A stretch of 64,000 bases of DNA, taken from contig NZ_FNFV01000003.1 of NCBI RefSeq assembly GCF_900102905.1, forward strand, positions 1-64,000. The letters run 5' to 3'. The position numbers and the translations under genes are program-made. The notes beneath the pieces are model-generated. The model was not told the origin of the DNA, did no database searches, and was given only the letters and a program-made list of their open reading frames with translations. Of this stretch, positions 27,766 through 35,991 are shown piece after piece; position 1 is the stretch's first letter, and each line of letters starts with the position of its first letter. Origin of the DNA: Meinhardsimonia xiamenensis (GTDB lineage Bacteria; Pseudomonadota; Alphaproteobacteria; Rhodobacterales; Rhodobacteraceae).

Positions 27766-29129
27766 GAAGCTCGCTGAGGCTACGGCTGCTCGTCATCATC
27801 CTCGCGCCGCTCATCGCGCTTGGCCTTGCCATTGGCGTCTGGAGAGTGGCGGAGGCGCGCCGGATGGCCAACGAGCTTCTCGACCGCAATCTGATGTTCA
27901 CGGCCGTGGCCGTGGCCCGCGACGTGGCGCTTTCGGACGGCGACACCATCAGCCGCGAGACCGAGCGGCTCCTCTCCGAGGCGGCGGGCGGGCTCATCCG
28001 CTACCACGTCTACGGCCCGGACGGGGTGCTTGTGACGGGTTACGCCCAGCCACCCGTTCCGCTGAGCCGCCGACTGCCGCCAGACCGGGCATTTGCCTAT
28101 TACGATGCGATCTACCGGGGTGCTCCGGTGCGCGTGCTCAGGCTTCGCAACCAGGCCTCGATCGGTGGGGTCACCGGCACCTATACCGTCACCGTCTGGC
28201 AGGATCTCGCCGGCCGCAATGCCTTTGCGCTCGCTCTCGCCATGCGCGCCTTTGCGGTGATCGCCACGCTGATCGTGGCGGTCGCGGGTCTCGTGTGGTT
28301 CGGGGTTAGGCTGGGGCTGAAGCCGCTCACCGACCTCGAGGATGCCATCTCGCGCCGCTCGCCGCAGGATCTGAGCCCGATCCGGCGGCCCGTGCCCGTC
28401 GAGGCGCGCGGCATCGTGGAGCGGCTCAACACGCTCTTCGAGCGTCTGCGCGAGGCGCTGGAGGCGCAGGCGGCCTTCGTCTCGGATGCCGCCCACCAGC
28501 TGCGCAACCCGGTGGCCGGGCTGAGGGCGCTGGCCGAGGCGATCCAGACCGCGCGCGATCTGCCCACCGCGCAGGCGCGTGCCGCCGAGATGGCGCGCGC
28601 CGCGGCAGAGACCGGCGCGCTTGCCGAGCGGCTGCTGACGCTGGAGCGCGCGCGTCTCGGTGCCGGGGGCGAGAGGCGGCCGGTCGATCTTGTCGCTCTC
28701 ATCGCGGCTCTGGCCGAGGAGGCGCGCCAGCGTGACGCGGCAGCGGGGGTCGAGGTGGCGTTTGCCGCGCCGTCCGCGCCGGCGGTTGTGGGCGGCGACG
28801 AGGTGATGCTGCGTGAGGCGTTCGTCAATCTCATCGACAACGCTTTCATCCATGGCGGACCGGAGATGCGCCACGTGCGCCTGTCAGTGGCGCGGCGCGG
28901 CGGGGAGATCACCGTCGAGGTTGCAGATGACGGGCGCAGCGTGGCGCCGGAGCTGGTGCCGCGCATCCTCGCCCGTTTCGGGCAGGCCGCGCCCGGAAAA
29001 GGCGCGGGCCTTGGCCTGTCCATCGCCGAGGCCGTGGCGCGGGCGCATGGCGGGCGGCTTGAGGTGCCGAGCCCGGTGGCGGGTTTTGTCGTTCGCATGC
29101 ATCTCCCCGCCGCCCCTGGTGACGCATAG
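27762..29129 (+). CDS. TctE-like membrane sensor histidine kinase
   Basis: The 455-residue kinase has two transmembrane segments (about 8-30 and 161-185) around a periplasmic sensor of the 2CSK type, HAMP-like linker, phospho-acceptor H-box SDAAHQLRNPVAGL, N-box NLIDNAFIHGG and G2 box GAGLGLSIAEA. The G1 box reads DDGRSV instead of the usual DxGxG, so the second glycine is Ser; ATP binding may be altered. Partner of the preceding regulator. Confidence 0.87.
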   Translation: MRSSLRLRLLVIILAPLIALGLAIGVWRVAEARRMANELLDRNLMFTAVAVARDVALSDGDTISRETERLLSEAAGGLIRYHVYGPDGVLVTGYAQPPVPLSRRLPPDRAFAYYDAIYRGAPVRVLRLRNQASIGGVTGTYTVTVWQDLAGRNAFALALAMRAFAVIATLIVAVAGLVWFGVRLGLKPLTDLEDAISRRSPQDLSPIRRPVPVEARGIVERLNTLFERLREALEAQAAFVSDAAHQLRNPVAGLRALAEAIQTARDLPTAQARAAEMARAAAETGALAERLLTLERARLGAGGERRPVDLVALIAALAEEARQRDAAAGVEVAFAAPSAPAVVGGDEVMLREAFVNLIDNAFIHGGPEMRHVRLSVARRGGEITVEVADDGRSVAPELVPRILARFGQAAPGKGAGLGLSIAEAVARAHGGRLEVPSPVAGFVVRMHLPAAPGDA

Positions 29130-29159
29130 TTGCATCCATTTGCATGCAGGTGTATGCAA
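29130..29159. promoter_or_regulatory. 30-bp palindromic operator before the GntR gene
   Basis: From the base after the kinase stop, the sequence is a near-perfect dyad: outer TTGCAT (29130-29135) and ATGCAA (29154-29159) flank a central TGCATGCA (29141-29148). Twenty-four of 30 positions match the reverse complement. It lies 6 bases before the chosen GntR start, where a FadR-type dimer or dimer pair would block transcription of gntR-tcuA-tcuB. Binding is inferred. Confidence 0.7.
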
Positions 29160-29165
29160 TCGCTC

Positions 29166-29828
29166 ATGACCGACTCGCCCACCGAGAAGACGCAGGGGCA
29201 TGATGCCTACGCCCGGATCCTCGCCGACATCCGCGAGGGGCGCATCCTTCCGGGCGACCGGCTGACCGAGACGGAGCTTGCCCGCCGCTACGGGCTGAGC
29301 CGCACACCGGTGCGCGAGGCGATCCGTCAGCTCGAGGCGGACGGGCTCGTCGCGCATGTCCCCCGCGCGGGCGCGACGCTGCGGCGGCTCGAGCCCGCGG
29401 AGGTGAGCGAGCTTTACGAGATGCGCGCCGTGCTCGAGGCCACCGCCGCGCGTTTCGCCGCCCGCGCCGCCGCGCCTGTGGAGCTTGCCGAGCTTTCCGC
29501 GCTCAACGAGGCCTTTGCCACGGCGGCTACGCCGGTCGAGGCGGCCGAGATCAACCGCCAGTTCCACGCCGCGCTGATGCATGCCGCGCGCAATCGCTTT
29601 CTCACCCGGGCCATGGAGGCGGTTCGCAAGACCTTCCTCATCCTCGGCCCCTCGACGATGGAAGAGGAGGGGCGCGTGGAGGCGGCCGCGGCCGAGCACG
29701 CCGAGGTGCTGGCGGCGCTTCAGGCGCGCGACGAGGCGGCGGCCGAGGCGGCCATGCGCGCCCACATCGAGGCCGCGCACCGGGCGCGTCTGCGCCAGCT
29801 GCGCAGCGGCGGTGGAGAGGGGCAGTGA
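29166..29828 (+). CDS. GntR-family regulator (FCD domain) of the tcu genes
   Basis: The 220-residue protein has a winged helix (LTETELARRYGLSRTPVREAIRQ, about 31-53) and a VanR/FCD-type helical domain with ligand-site His residues (INRQFHAALMHAARN). ATG 29166 (MTDSPTEK) is chosen because earlier in-frame starts lie inside the palindrome at 29130-29159. It overlaps tcuA by GTGA. It is the likely local repressor, whereas TctDE sense the extracellular acid. Confidence 0.87.
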   Translation: MTDSPTEKTQGHDAYARILADIREGRILPGDRLTETELARRYGLSRTPVREAIRQLEADGLVAHVPRAGATLRRLEPAEVSELYEMRAVLEATAARFAARAAAPVELAELSALNEAFATAATPVEAAEINRQFHAALMHAARNRFLTRAMEAVRKTFLILGPSTMEEEGRVEAAAAEHAEVLAALQARDEAAAEAAMRAHIEAAHRARLRQLRSGGGEGQ

Positions 29829-31234
29829 CCGCTGGCGCCGACATCATCGCCGACAGGCCCTGGGATGTGGTCGTGGCCGGCGCCGGCAATGCCGGGCTGT
29901 GCGCGGCCATCGAGGCGGCGCGCGCGGGGGCGCGGGTTCTGGTGCTTGAGGTGGCGCCGCGGCACATGCGCGGGGGCAATTCGCGCCATACCCGCAACTT
30001 CCGCTGCATGCATCGCGGGCCGATGCCGCCCCTGACCGGGGCCTATGAGGAGGCGGAGTATTACGACGACCTTCTGAAGGTGACGGGCGGGCGCACCGAC
30101 GAGCACCTTGCCCGGCTCGTCATCCGCGAATCCGAGGCGTGCATGCCCTGGATGGCCGCGCAGGGGCTCTATTTCCAGCCCTCGCTTTCGGGCACGCTGT
30201 CGCTCTCGCGCACCAACGCCTTCTTCCTCGGGGGCGGCAAGGCGCTGGTCAACGCCTATGCCAACACCGCCGAAGATCTGGGCGTGCAGATCCTCTACGA
30301 GGCCGAGGTGACGGGGCTCGAGATTTCCGGCGGGCGCGCGGGGGCGGTGGAGGTGAGCGTGAAGGGGCGCGAGCCCGTGTCTGTCCCCTGCAAGGCGCTG
30401 GTGCTGGCCGCGGGCGGCTTCGAGGCCAATCTCGAGTGGCTGAAGGAGGCATGGGGGCCGGCGGCGGAGAACTTTCTCATCCGCGGCACGCCCTACAATC
30501 GCGGCCGGGTGCTGCGGCTGATGCTCGATGCCGGGGCGCAGAGCGTGGGCGATCCGACCCAGTGCCATGCCGTGGCGATCGACGGGCGCGCGCCGAAATT
30601 CGACGGCGGGATTGCCACCCGGCTCGACTGCGTGCCCTTCTCGGTGGTGGTCAACCGCGAGGGCAGGCGCTTTTTCGACGAGGGCGAGGATGTCTGGCCC
30701 AAGCGCTACGCCATCTGGGGCCGGCTCGTTGCCGCGCAGCCGGGGCAGGTGGCCTATGCGATCATCGAGGCGCGCTCGCGCGAGCTCTTCATGCCTTCCG
30801 TCTTTCCACCCGTGGAGGCACCCACCATCGAGGCGCTGGCCGAAAAGCTCGGCCTGCCGCCAGCGGTGACGGCCGAGACGGTCGCCCGCTTCAACGCGGC
30901 CTGCCGGCCCGGCCGCTTTCACCCCACCGAGCTTGACGGCCTCTCAACGCAGGGCCTCGACCCGCCGAAGACGAACTGGGCGCGGCCGATCGTCGAGCCG
31001 CCCTTCCTTGGCTATCCGCTGCGGCCCGGCGTGACCTTCACCTACCTCGGCCTGAAGGTGGACGACACCGCGCGCGTCCAGCGCGAGGGCGCGGCGTTCG
31101 AGAATGTCTGGGCGGCGGGGGAGATCATCGCCGGCTCGATCCTGGGCCAGGGCTATCTGGCCGGATTCGGAATGACCATCGGCACCGTCTTCGGACGCAT
31201 CGCCGGAAGGGAGGCCGCCGCCCATGTCCTTTGA
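29825..31234 (+). CDS. tcuA: FAD-dependent tricarballylate dehydrogenase
   Basis: TcuA oxidises tricarballylate to cis-aconitate, passing electrons to TcuB. The 469-residue sequence has the FAD Rossmann motif VVVAGAGNAGLCAAIEAARAG, the GGNSRHTRNFR substrate-loop region and the C-terminal GEIIAGSILGQGYLAGFGMTIG flavin-binding segment of the fumarate-reductase-like flavoproteins. Start is GTG at 29825, coupled to gntR. The immediate tcuB neighbour supports the name; a different tricarboxylate or dicarboxylate substrate cannot be excluded. Confidence 0.88.
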   Translation: MTAGADIIADRPWDVVVAGAGNAGLCAAIEAARAGARVLVLEVAPRHMRGGNSRHTRNFRCMHRGPMPPLTGAYEEAEYYDDLLKVTGGRTDEHLARLVIRESEACMPWMAAQGLYFQPSLSGTLSLSRTNAFFLGGGKALVNAYANTAEDLGVQILYEAEVTGLEISGGRAGAVEVSVKGREPVSVPCKALVLAAGGFEANLEWLKEAWGPAAENFLIRGTPYNRGRVLRLMLDAGAQSVGDPTQCHAVAIDGRAPKFDGGIATRLDCVPFSVVVNREGRRFFDEGEDVWPKRYAIWGRLVAAQPGQVAYAIIEARSRELFMPSVFPPVEAPTIEALAEKLGLPPAVTAETVARFNAACRPGRFHPTELDGLSTQGLDPPKTNWARPIVEPPFLGYPLRPGVTFTYLGLKVDDTARVQREGAAFENVWAAGEIIAGSILGQGYLAGFGMTIGTVFGRIAGREAAAHVL

Positions 31235-32306
31235 CATGTCCTACGACCGCCCGGCGCTTCTGGCCGAGGCCGAGCGCCAGTTCACCATCTGCAACGCCTG
31301 CCGCTACTGCGAGGGGTATTGCGACGTCTTCCCCGAGATGTTCGCCCGCCGCGCCTTCGCCGAGGCCGATCTCTCGGAGCTGGCGAGTTTGTGCCACAAC
31401 TGCCGGGGCTGCCACTACGCCTGCCAATACGCGCCCCCGCATGAGTTTGCCGTGAGCCTGCCGGGGCTTCTGGCCACCGCGCGCACCGTAAGCTGGGAGC
31501 GTCACGCATGGCCCGCGCCGCTCGCCCGCGCCTTTCAGCGGCACGGGCTCGCGCTGGCCGCGGCGCTCGTCCTTGGCGTGGGCGCGCTCTTCTGGGCGCT
31601 GTCGGCGCTGGGCGGGGCGGGCGAGGGCTTCTATGCGCATCTGTCGCACGCGGCGATGGTGGCAATCTTCACCCCCGCCTTCCTGTTTCCGCTGCTGTGC
31701 CTTGCCATGACCGCGCGCAGCTACTGGCGCGAGATCGGCGGCGCGCCGCTGCACCCCCGCCACGTGGCGCAGGCGCTGGCGAGCGCGGCGCGCCTGAAGA
31801 ACCTCTCCGGCGGGCAGGGGCAGGGCTGCAACTTCGAGAAGGGCGACCGCTACTCCAACGCCCGCCGCTGGGCGCATCAGGCGGTGGCCTGGGGCTTTCT
31901 TGCCTGCTTCGGCGCCACGGCCGCGGGCACGGTGCTGCATTACGGCTTCAACGCCCCTGCGCCGTATCCGCTTCTGAGCCTGCCGAAACTCCTCGGCCTT
32001 CCGGGCGGCATCGCCATGACGTTCGGGGCGGGGGCGCTCCTGTGGCTGCGCAGCCGCGCCGAGGCAGGTCTTTCCGATGCGCGCACCGCCTCGGGCGATG
32101 TGGCCTTCACGGCGCTCACCGGCCTCACGGCGCTGACCGGCCTTGCGCTCTATGCCGCCAGCGGCAGCATGCTGCAGGCACCGCTTCTGGCGCTCCACCT
32201 CGGCACGGTCCTGGCCTTCTTCCTCACCGCACCCTGGTCGAAGATGGTGCACCCCGTCTTCCGCCTCGCCGCGCTGATCCGCCACGCCCAGCGACAGGAG
32301 CGCTGA
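31224..32306 (+). CDS. tcuB: TcuB/CitB-like iron-sulfur membrane protein
   Basis: The 360-residue protein has two N-terminal cysteine clusters, C23-C26-C29-C33 (CNACRYCEGYC) and C57-C60-C63-C67 (CHNCRGCHYAC), typical for two [4Fe-4S] centres, followed by about six membrane helices with candidate haem or quinone-site histidines. TcuB reoxidises the FADH2 of TcuA and delivers electrons to the quinone pool. It overlaps tcuA by 11 bases and ends back-to-back with puuD in the palindrome TGATCA. Confidence 0.9.
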   Translation: MSFDMSYDRPALLAEAERQFTICNACRYCEGYCDVFPEMFARRAFAEADLSELASLCHNCRGCHYACQYAPPHEFAVSLPGLLATARTVSWERHAWPAPLARAFQRHGLALAAALVLGVGALFWALSALGGAGEGFYAHLSHAAMVAIFTPAFLFPLLCLAMTARSYWREIGGAPLHPRHVAQALASAARLKNLSGGQGQGCNFEKGDRYSNARRWAHQAVAWGFLACFGATAAGTVLHYGFNAPAPYPLLSLPKLLGLPGGIAMTFGAGALLWLRSRAEAGLSDARTASGDVAFTALTGLTALTGLALYAASGSMLQAPLLALHLGTVLAFFLTAPWSKMVHPVFRLAALIRHAQRQER

Positions 32307-33527
32307 TCAGCGCGCGGCGCGATACCAGGCGATGATCGCTTGGCGTTCCTGCGGCTCCATGGCGGTGACATTGGCCGGCGGCATGGCCGCCGTCAGCCCG
32401 GCCTGAAGGTAGATCTCGCGCGCGTGGCGGGCGATGTCGGCGTCGGTTTCCAGAACCACGCCCTTCGGAGGCGCGGCCATGCCCTCCCACAGCGGCTCGC
32501 GCGCATGGCACATCGAGCAGCGCGTGAGCACCACATCTGCGGCATCGTCGAAGCCTTCGGCCGAGGCAAACCGGGTCTCGAAGGGGGTGAGAGCGCGTGC
32601 CTCCTGCGTCGCGTCGGCGTCTCGCGCCCCGAGAACCGAAAGCCATACGATCACCGCAAAGATCACCGCCGTTGCGCCCCAGGTCCACCACGGGTTGCCG
32701 GCGCGGGCATGGCGGGTGTTGAAGAAATGCCGGATGCTCACTCCCATCAGGAACACGAGCGCCGCGATGAGCCAGTTCCAGCGCGTGGCGAAGGCCAGCG
32801 GGTAGTGATTGGACAGCATCAGGAAGATCACCGGCAGGGTGAGATAGTTGTTGTGCGTCGAGCGGAGCTTCGCGACACGCCCGAGCCTTGGGTCAGGCGT
32901 GCGCCCGGCCTTCAGGTCGGCCACCACGACCTTCTGGTTGGGAATGATGATGAAGAAGACATTCGCCGTCATGATGGTGGCCGTGAAGGCGCCGAGGTGC
33001 AGGAGCGCCGCGCGGCCGGTGAAGAGCTGGTTGTATCCCCAGCTCATGGCGAGGATGAGCGCAAACAGCGCCAGCATCATTGCCGTGGGCCGCTCCCCCA
33101 GCCGCGAGCGGCAGAGCGCGTCATAGACGATCCAGCCCACGGCGAGCGAGGCCGCCGAGATGGCCACCCCCTGCCAAAGCGCCAGATCGGCCTTGGCCGG
33201 GTCGATCAGGTAGAGCTCCGCCCCGGCCCAGTAGACCACGGCCAGAAGCGCCGCGCCCGAAAGCCAGGTGGTGTAGCTTTCCCATTTGAACCAGGTCAGA
33301 TGCTCGGGCAGCCGTTCGGGCGCCACGAGATATTTCTGGATGTGATAGAAGCCGCCGCCATGCACCTGCCACTCCTCGCCGTCGGCGGGGCCGGGGATGT
33401 TTCGGTTGAGGCCCAGGTCGAGGGCGATGAAATAGAAGGACGAACCGATCCAGGCGATGGCGGCCACGACATGCAGCCAGCGCACCGCAAATTCGAGCCA
33501 CGACCAGACGATCGCCGGATCCCACAT
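32307..33527 (-). CDS. puuD: Membrane urate hydroxylase (PuuD type) with cytochrome c domain
   Basis: PuuD oxidises urate to 5-hydroxyisourate using a fused c-type cytochrome rather than oxygen-dependent uricase. The 406-residue protein has about eight transmembrane helices and a C-terminal haem-binding RCSMCHA (CxxCH) with distal Met in AAMPPANVT. Conserved HVVAAIAWIGSSFYF opens the membrane part. Start MWDPAIVWSWLEF at 33527. The surrounding uraH, puuE-uraD and allA genes continue the pathway. Confidence 0.92.
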   Translation of the reverse strand: MWDPAIVWSWLEFAVRWLHVVAAIAWIGSSFYFIALDLGLNRNIPGPADGEEWQVHGGGFYHIQKYLVAPERLPEHLTWFKWESYTTWLSGAALLAVVYWAGAELYLIDPAKADLALWQGVAISAASLAVGWIVYDALCRSRLGERPTAMMLALFALILAMSWGYNQLFTGRAALLHLGAFTATIMTANVFFIIIPNQKVVVADLKAGRTPDPRLGRVAKLRSTHNNYLTLPVIFLMLSNHYPLAFATRWNWLIAALVFLMGVSIRHFFNTRHARAGNPWWTWGATAVIFAVIVWLSVLGARDADATQEARALTPFETRFASAEGFDDAADVVLTRCSMCHAREPLWEGMAAPPKGVVLETDADIARHAREIYLQAGLTAAMPPANVTAMEPQERQAIIAWYRAAR

Positions 33528-33637
33528 CTGCCTGCCCCCGAACCATTCTGACCGATCTTGACAAGGGCAGCCTATTGCCGCTCGTCGCTTTTCGGTATTG
33601 GTTGCGAATTCCAAGGAGTTTCAGGTTTTCGCGAAGA

Positions 33638-34561
33638 ATGTCCTACCTCGACAATGTGCGCACCTTCGTCCGCGTCTATGAGCTGGGCTCGATGTCGGCC
33701 GCCGGGCGCGATCTGCGCATCTCGCCGGCGGTGACCTCGGCGCGCATTGCCCAGCTCGAGGAGCATCTTGGCGTGCGGCTGTTCCAGCGCACCACCCGCA
33801 GGCTGGCGCCAACCGAGCAGGGGCGGGTCTTCTACCGGGGCGCCCGCGAGATTCTCGAGGCGGTGGCCGCGGCCGAGGCGCAGGTGGTGGAGATCACCGA
33901 AAACCCGCGCGGGCCGTTGCATGTGGCCGCACCCCTGGGGCTCGGCCGGCGGCTGATCGCGCCGCTCGTGCCCGAGTTCCTCGACCGCTACCCGGAGGTG
34001 ACGGTGCGGCTGAGGCTTTCCGACCGGCGGGTGGATCTCGCCGCCGAGGGGCTCGATCTCGCCTTCTTTCTCGGAAAGCCCGAGGATTCGAACCTGCGCA
34101 TGCGCAACATCGCCGACTGCCGGCGCATCCTCTGCGCCGCACCCGAATACATCGCCGCGCGCGGCCATCCGCGGTCGGGCTGGGAGCTGGTGAAGGGGGG
34201 CCATGAGTGCCTGAACCTGCGCTATCCGGGCGCCACCGAGTTCCAGTGGACGCTGATGACGGAGGACGGTCCGCAGCGCTTCCGTGTCTCGGGCCGGGCG
34301 GAGTGCGACGATGGCGACGTGCTGACCGCCTGGGCACTGATGGGGCGGGGGATCGTGATGAAGCCGGTTTTCGAGGTGGCCGAGCATCTGGCCGCGGGCC
34401 GGCTCGTGCCGGTGGCCGAGGAGACGCCGCCCGAGCCGGTGCAGATGGCGATGCTCTTCACCCACCGCCGCCGGCAGGATCCGAAGACACGCCTGTTCAT
34501 GGACTTCATGGCCGAGCGGCTGGGCAGGGCGGTGCGCTCCGCCGAGGCCGAGCCGGCCTGA
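33638..34561 (+). CDS. LysR-family transcriptional regulator
   Basis: The 307-residue protein has the N-terminal LysR helix-turn-helix (MSAAGRDLRISPAVTSARIAQLEEHLGVRLFQ region, about 18-49) and an effector domain with two periplasmic-binding-like lobes. It belongs to the CrgA-like branch (TRRLAPTEQG). It diverges from puuD across a 110-base gap and so may regulate urate catabolism. The start at 33638 is fixed by MSYLDNVRTFVRV. Confidence 0.87.
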   Translation: MSYLDNVRTFVRVYELGSMSAAGRDLRISPAVTSARIAQLEEHLGVRLFQRTTRRLAPTEQGRVFYRGAREILEAVAAAEAQVVEITENPRGPLHVAAPLGLGRRLIAPLVPEFLDRYPEVTVRLRLSDRRVDLAAEGLDLAFFLGKPEDSNLRMRNIADCRRILCAAPEYIAARGHPRSGWELVKGGHECLNLRYPGATEFQWTLMTEDGPQRFRVSGRAECDDGDVLTAWALMGRGIVMKPVFEVAEHLAAGRLVPVAEETPPEPVQMAMLFTHRRRQDPKTRLFMDFMAERLGRAVRSAEAEPA

Positions 34562-34569
34562 CGGGCGAC

Positions 34570-35364
34570 TCAGCCGAAGCGGAAATTCGAAGCGGTAACA
34601 CCGCCAAAGAGGCCTTCCTCGTGATAGTCGCGGATGGCCGGCTCGTGTTCCGCCGCGCCGAGGGCCACGAAGAGCGGCACGAGATGATCCTCGCGCGGGT
34701 GGGCGATGCGCGCGGCGGGCGCCTTCTCCCAGTTCAGCACCGCCTCGAGTCGCTCGGCCGGCGGCAGCGCAAGCGCCTGCGTGAGCCAGGCATCGAAGGC
34801 CGAGGAGGGCGCGCGCGCCTCCGGCCCCATGAGGCGCAGGTTGTGGTAGCTCAGCCCCGAGCCGAGGATGAGCACCCCCTCCTCGCGCAGCGGCGCAAGC
34901 GCGCGCCCCAGCGCGACATGGGCGGCGGGGTCGTAATCGCGCCGGATCGAGACCTGAAAGACGGGCACATCGGCCTCGGGATACATGACCGCAAGCGGCA
35001 CGAAGGTGCCGTGGTCGAAACCCTGTTCATCATCGAGCCGGGCGCTGAGGCCGGCCCCCTCGATGAGCGCGGCGGTGCGCTCGGCAAGCTCCGGCGCGCC
35101 CGGGGCGGGATAGACGATCTCGTAGGTGTGGGGCGGAAAGCCGTAGTAGTCGTAGACCATCGGCGGGCGCGCCGCGTGCATCACGGCAAAGGCTTCATTC
35201 TCCCAGTGGCCCGAGATGCAGAGCACCGCGCGCGGCTTGCCCACAGCGGCGGCAATGCCCTTCAGCGCCGCCTCGAGATTGGCGAACATTGCCCGCATTT
35301 CCGGGATCCACGGCCAGGGCCCCCCGCCGTGGGAGATGAACCATGTCGGAAGCCGTTCGCCCAT
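34570..35364 (-). CDS. Extradiol dioxygenase of the LigB / 4,5-DOPA dioxygenase family
   Basis: The 264-residue protein contains metal-ligand motifs FISHGGGPWPW and ISGHWENEAF and the YYGFPPHTYEIVYPAPGAP segment typical of YgiD-like class III dioxygenases. It may cleave a catechol-type substrate; no aromatic pathway is nearby. GGAGGGTGAC directly precedes ATG 35364, which decides the start. It lies among purine catabolism genes without an obvious role there. Confidence 0.82.
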   Translation of the reverse strand: MGERLPTWFISHGGGPWPWIPEMRAMFANLEAALKGIAAAVGKPRAVLCISGHWENEAFAVMHAARPPMVYDYYGFPPHTYEIVYPAPGAPELAERTAALIEGAGLSARLDDEQGFDHGTFVPLAVMYPEADVPVFQVSIRRDYDPAAHVALGRALAPLREEGVLILGSGLSYHNLRLMGPEARAPSSAFDAWLTQALALPPAERLEAVLNWEKAPAARIAHPREDHLVPLFVALGAAEHEPAIRDYHEEGLFGGVTASNFRFG

Positions 35365-35452
35365 GTCACCCTCCATTGCCTGCGGCAGGAATATGAGCGC
35401 CGGCGATCAACGCGCAAAGGCGCACGCGCGAACAGCGTCTGTGCAGATTCGC

Positions 35453-35806
35453 TCAGCTTCCGCGGTAGGTTGCGTAGCCGTAGGGCGAGAGCAGGAGCGG
35501 TACATGGTAATGCCCCTCCTCCGCCATGCCGAAGCGGATCGGCACCTCGTCGAGAAACAAGGGCTCCGCGCCCGCCTGCCCGGTGGCGCGCAGGTAGTCG
35601 CCGACGGCGAAGACAAGCTCATAAGTGCCGGTCGCGAAACGCTCTGCGGGCAGGATCGGCGAGTCGGTGCGGCCGTCGGCGTTGGTGACCGCCTCGGCGA
35701 TCTTCTCGCGGCGGTCGCCCTCGATGCGCCACAGAGAGATCGCGAGTCCCTCGGCCGGCCGCCCGCGGGCGGTGTCGAGAACATGGGTCGTCAGAAATCC
35801 GGGCAT
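35453..35806 (-). CDS. uraH: 5-hydroxyisourate hydrolase
   Basis: Transthyretin-related enzyme that hydrolyses 5-hydroxyisourate to OHCU, the second step of urate breakdown. The 117-residue product has the N-terminal [14 protein letters not shown], the RxDSP-like GRTDSPIL and the C-terminal signature YRGS. AAGGAGG precedes ATG 35806. It is divergent from the puuE-uraD fusion that performs the following steps. Confidence 0.95.
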   Translation of the reverse strand: MPGFLTTHVLDTARGRPAEGLAISLWRIEGDRREKIAEAVTNADGRTDSPILPAERFATGTYELVFAVGDYLRATGQAGAEPLFLDEVPIRFGMAEEGHYHVPLLLSPYGYATYRGS

Positions 35807-35991
35807 CCCTTCCTCCTTGTGATGCGCAAATAGGCGCCGGACCGTCGGCCGCGCCAGTCGCGGTGCCGTGAGGCAGCTTTCGGCGGAATTTGATAATTGC
35901 CGATGAGGTTTTCCTCTAGTTGTAAGTGCCGTGGCGGAAGGAGACGCGCCGCCGCTCCACGGAGTTCTTTTGCGCGCCCAGGAGGAAAGCC

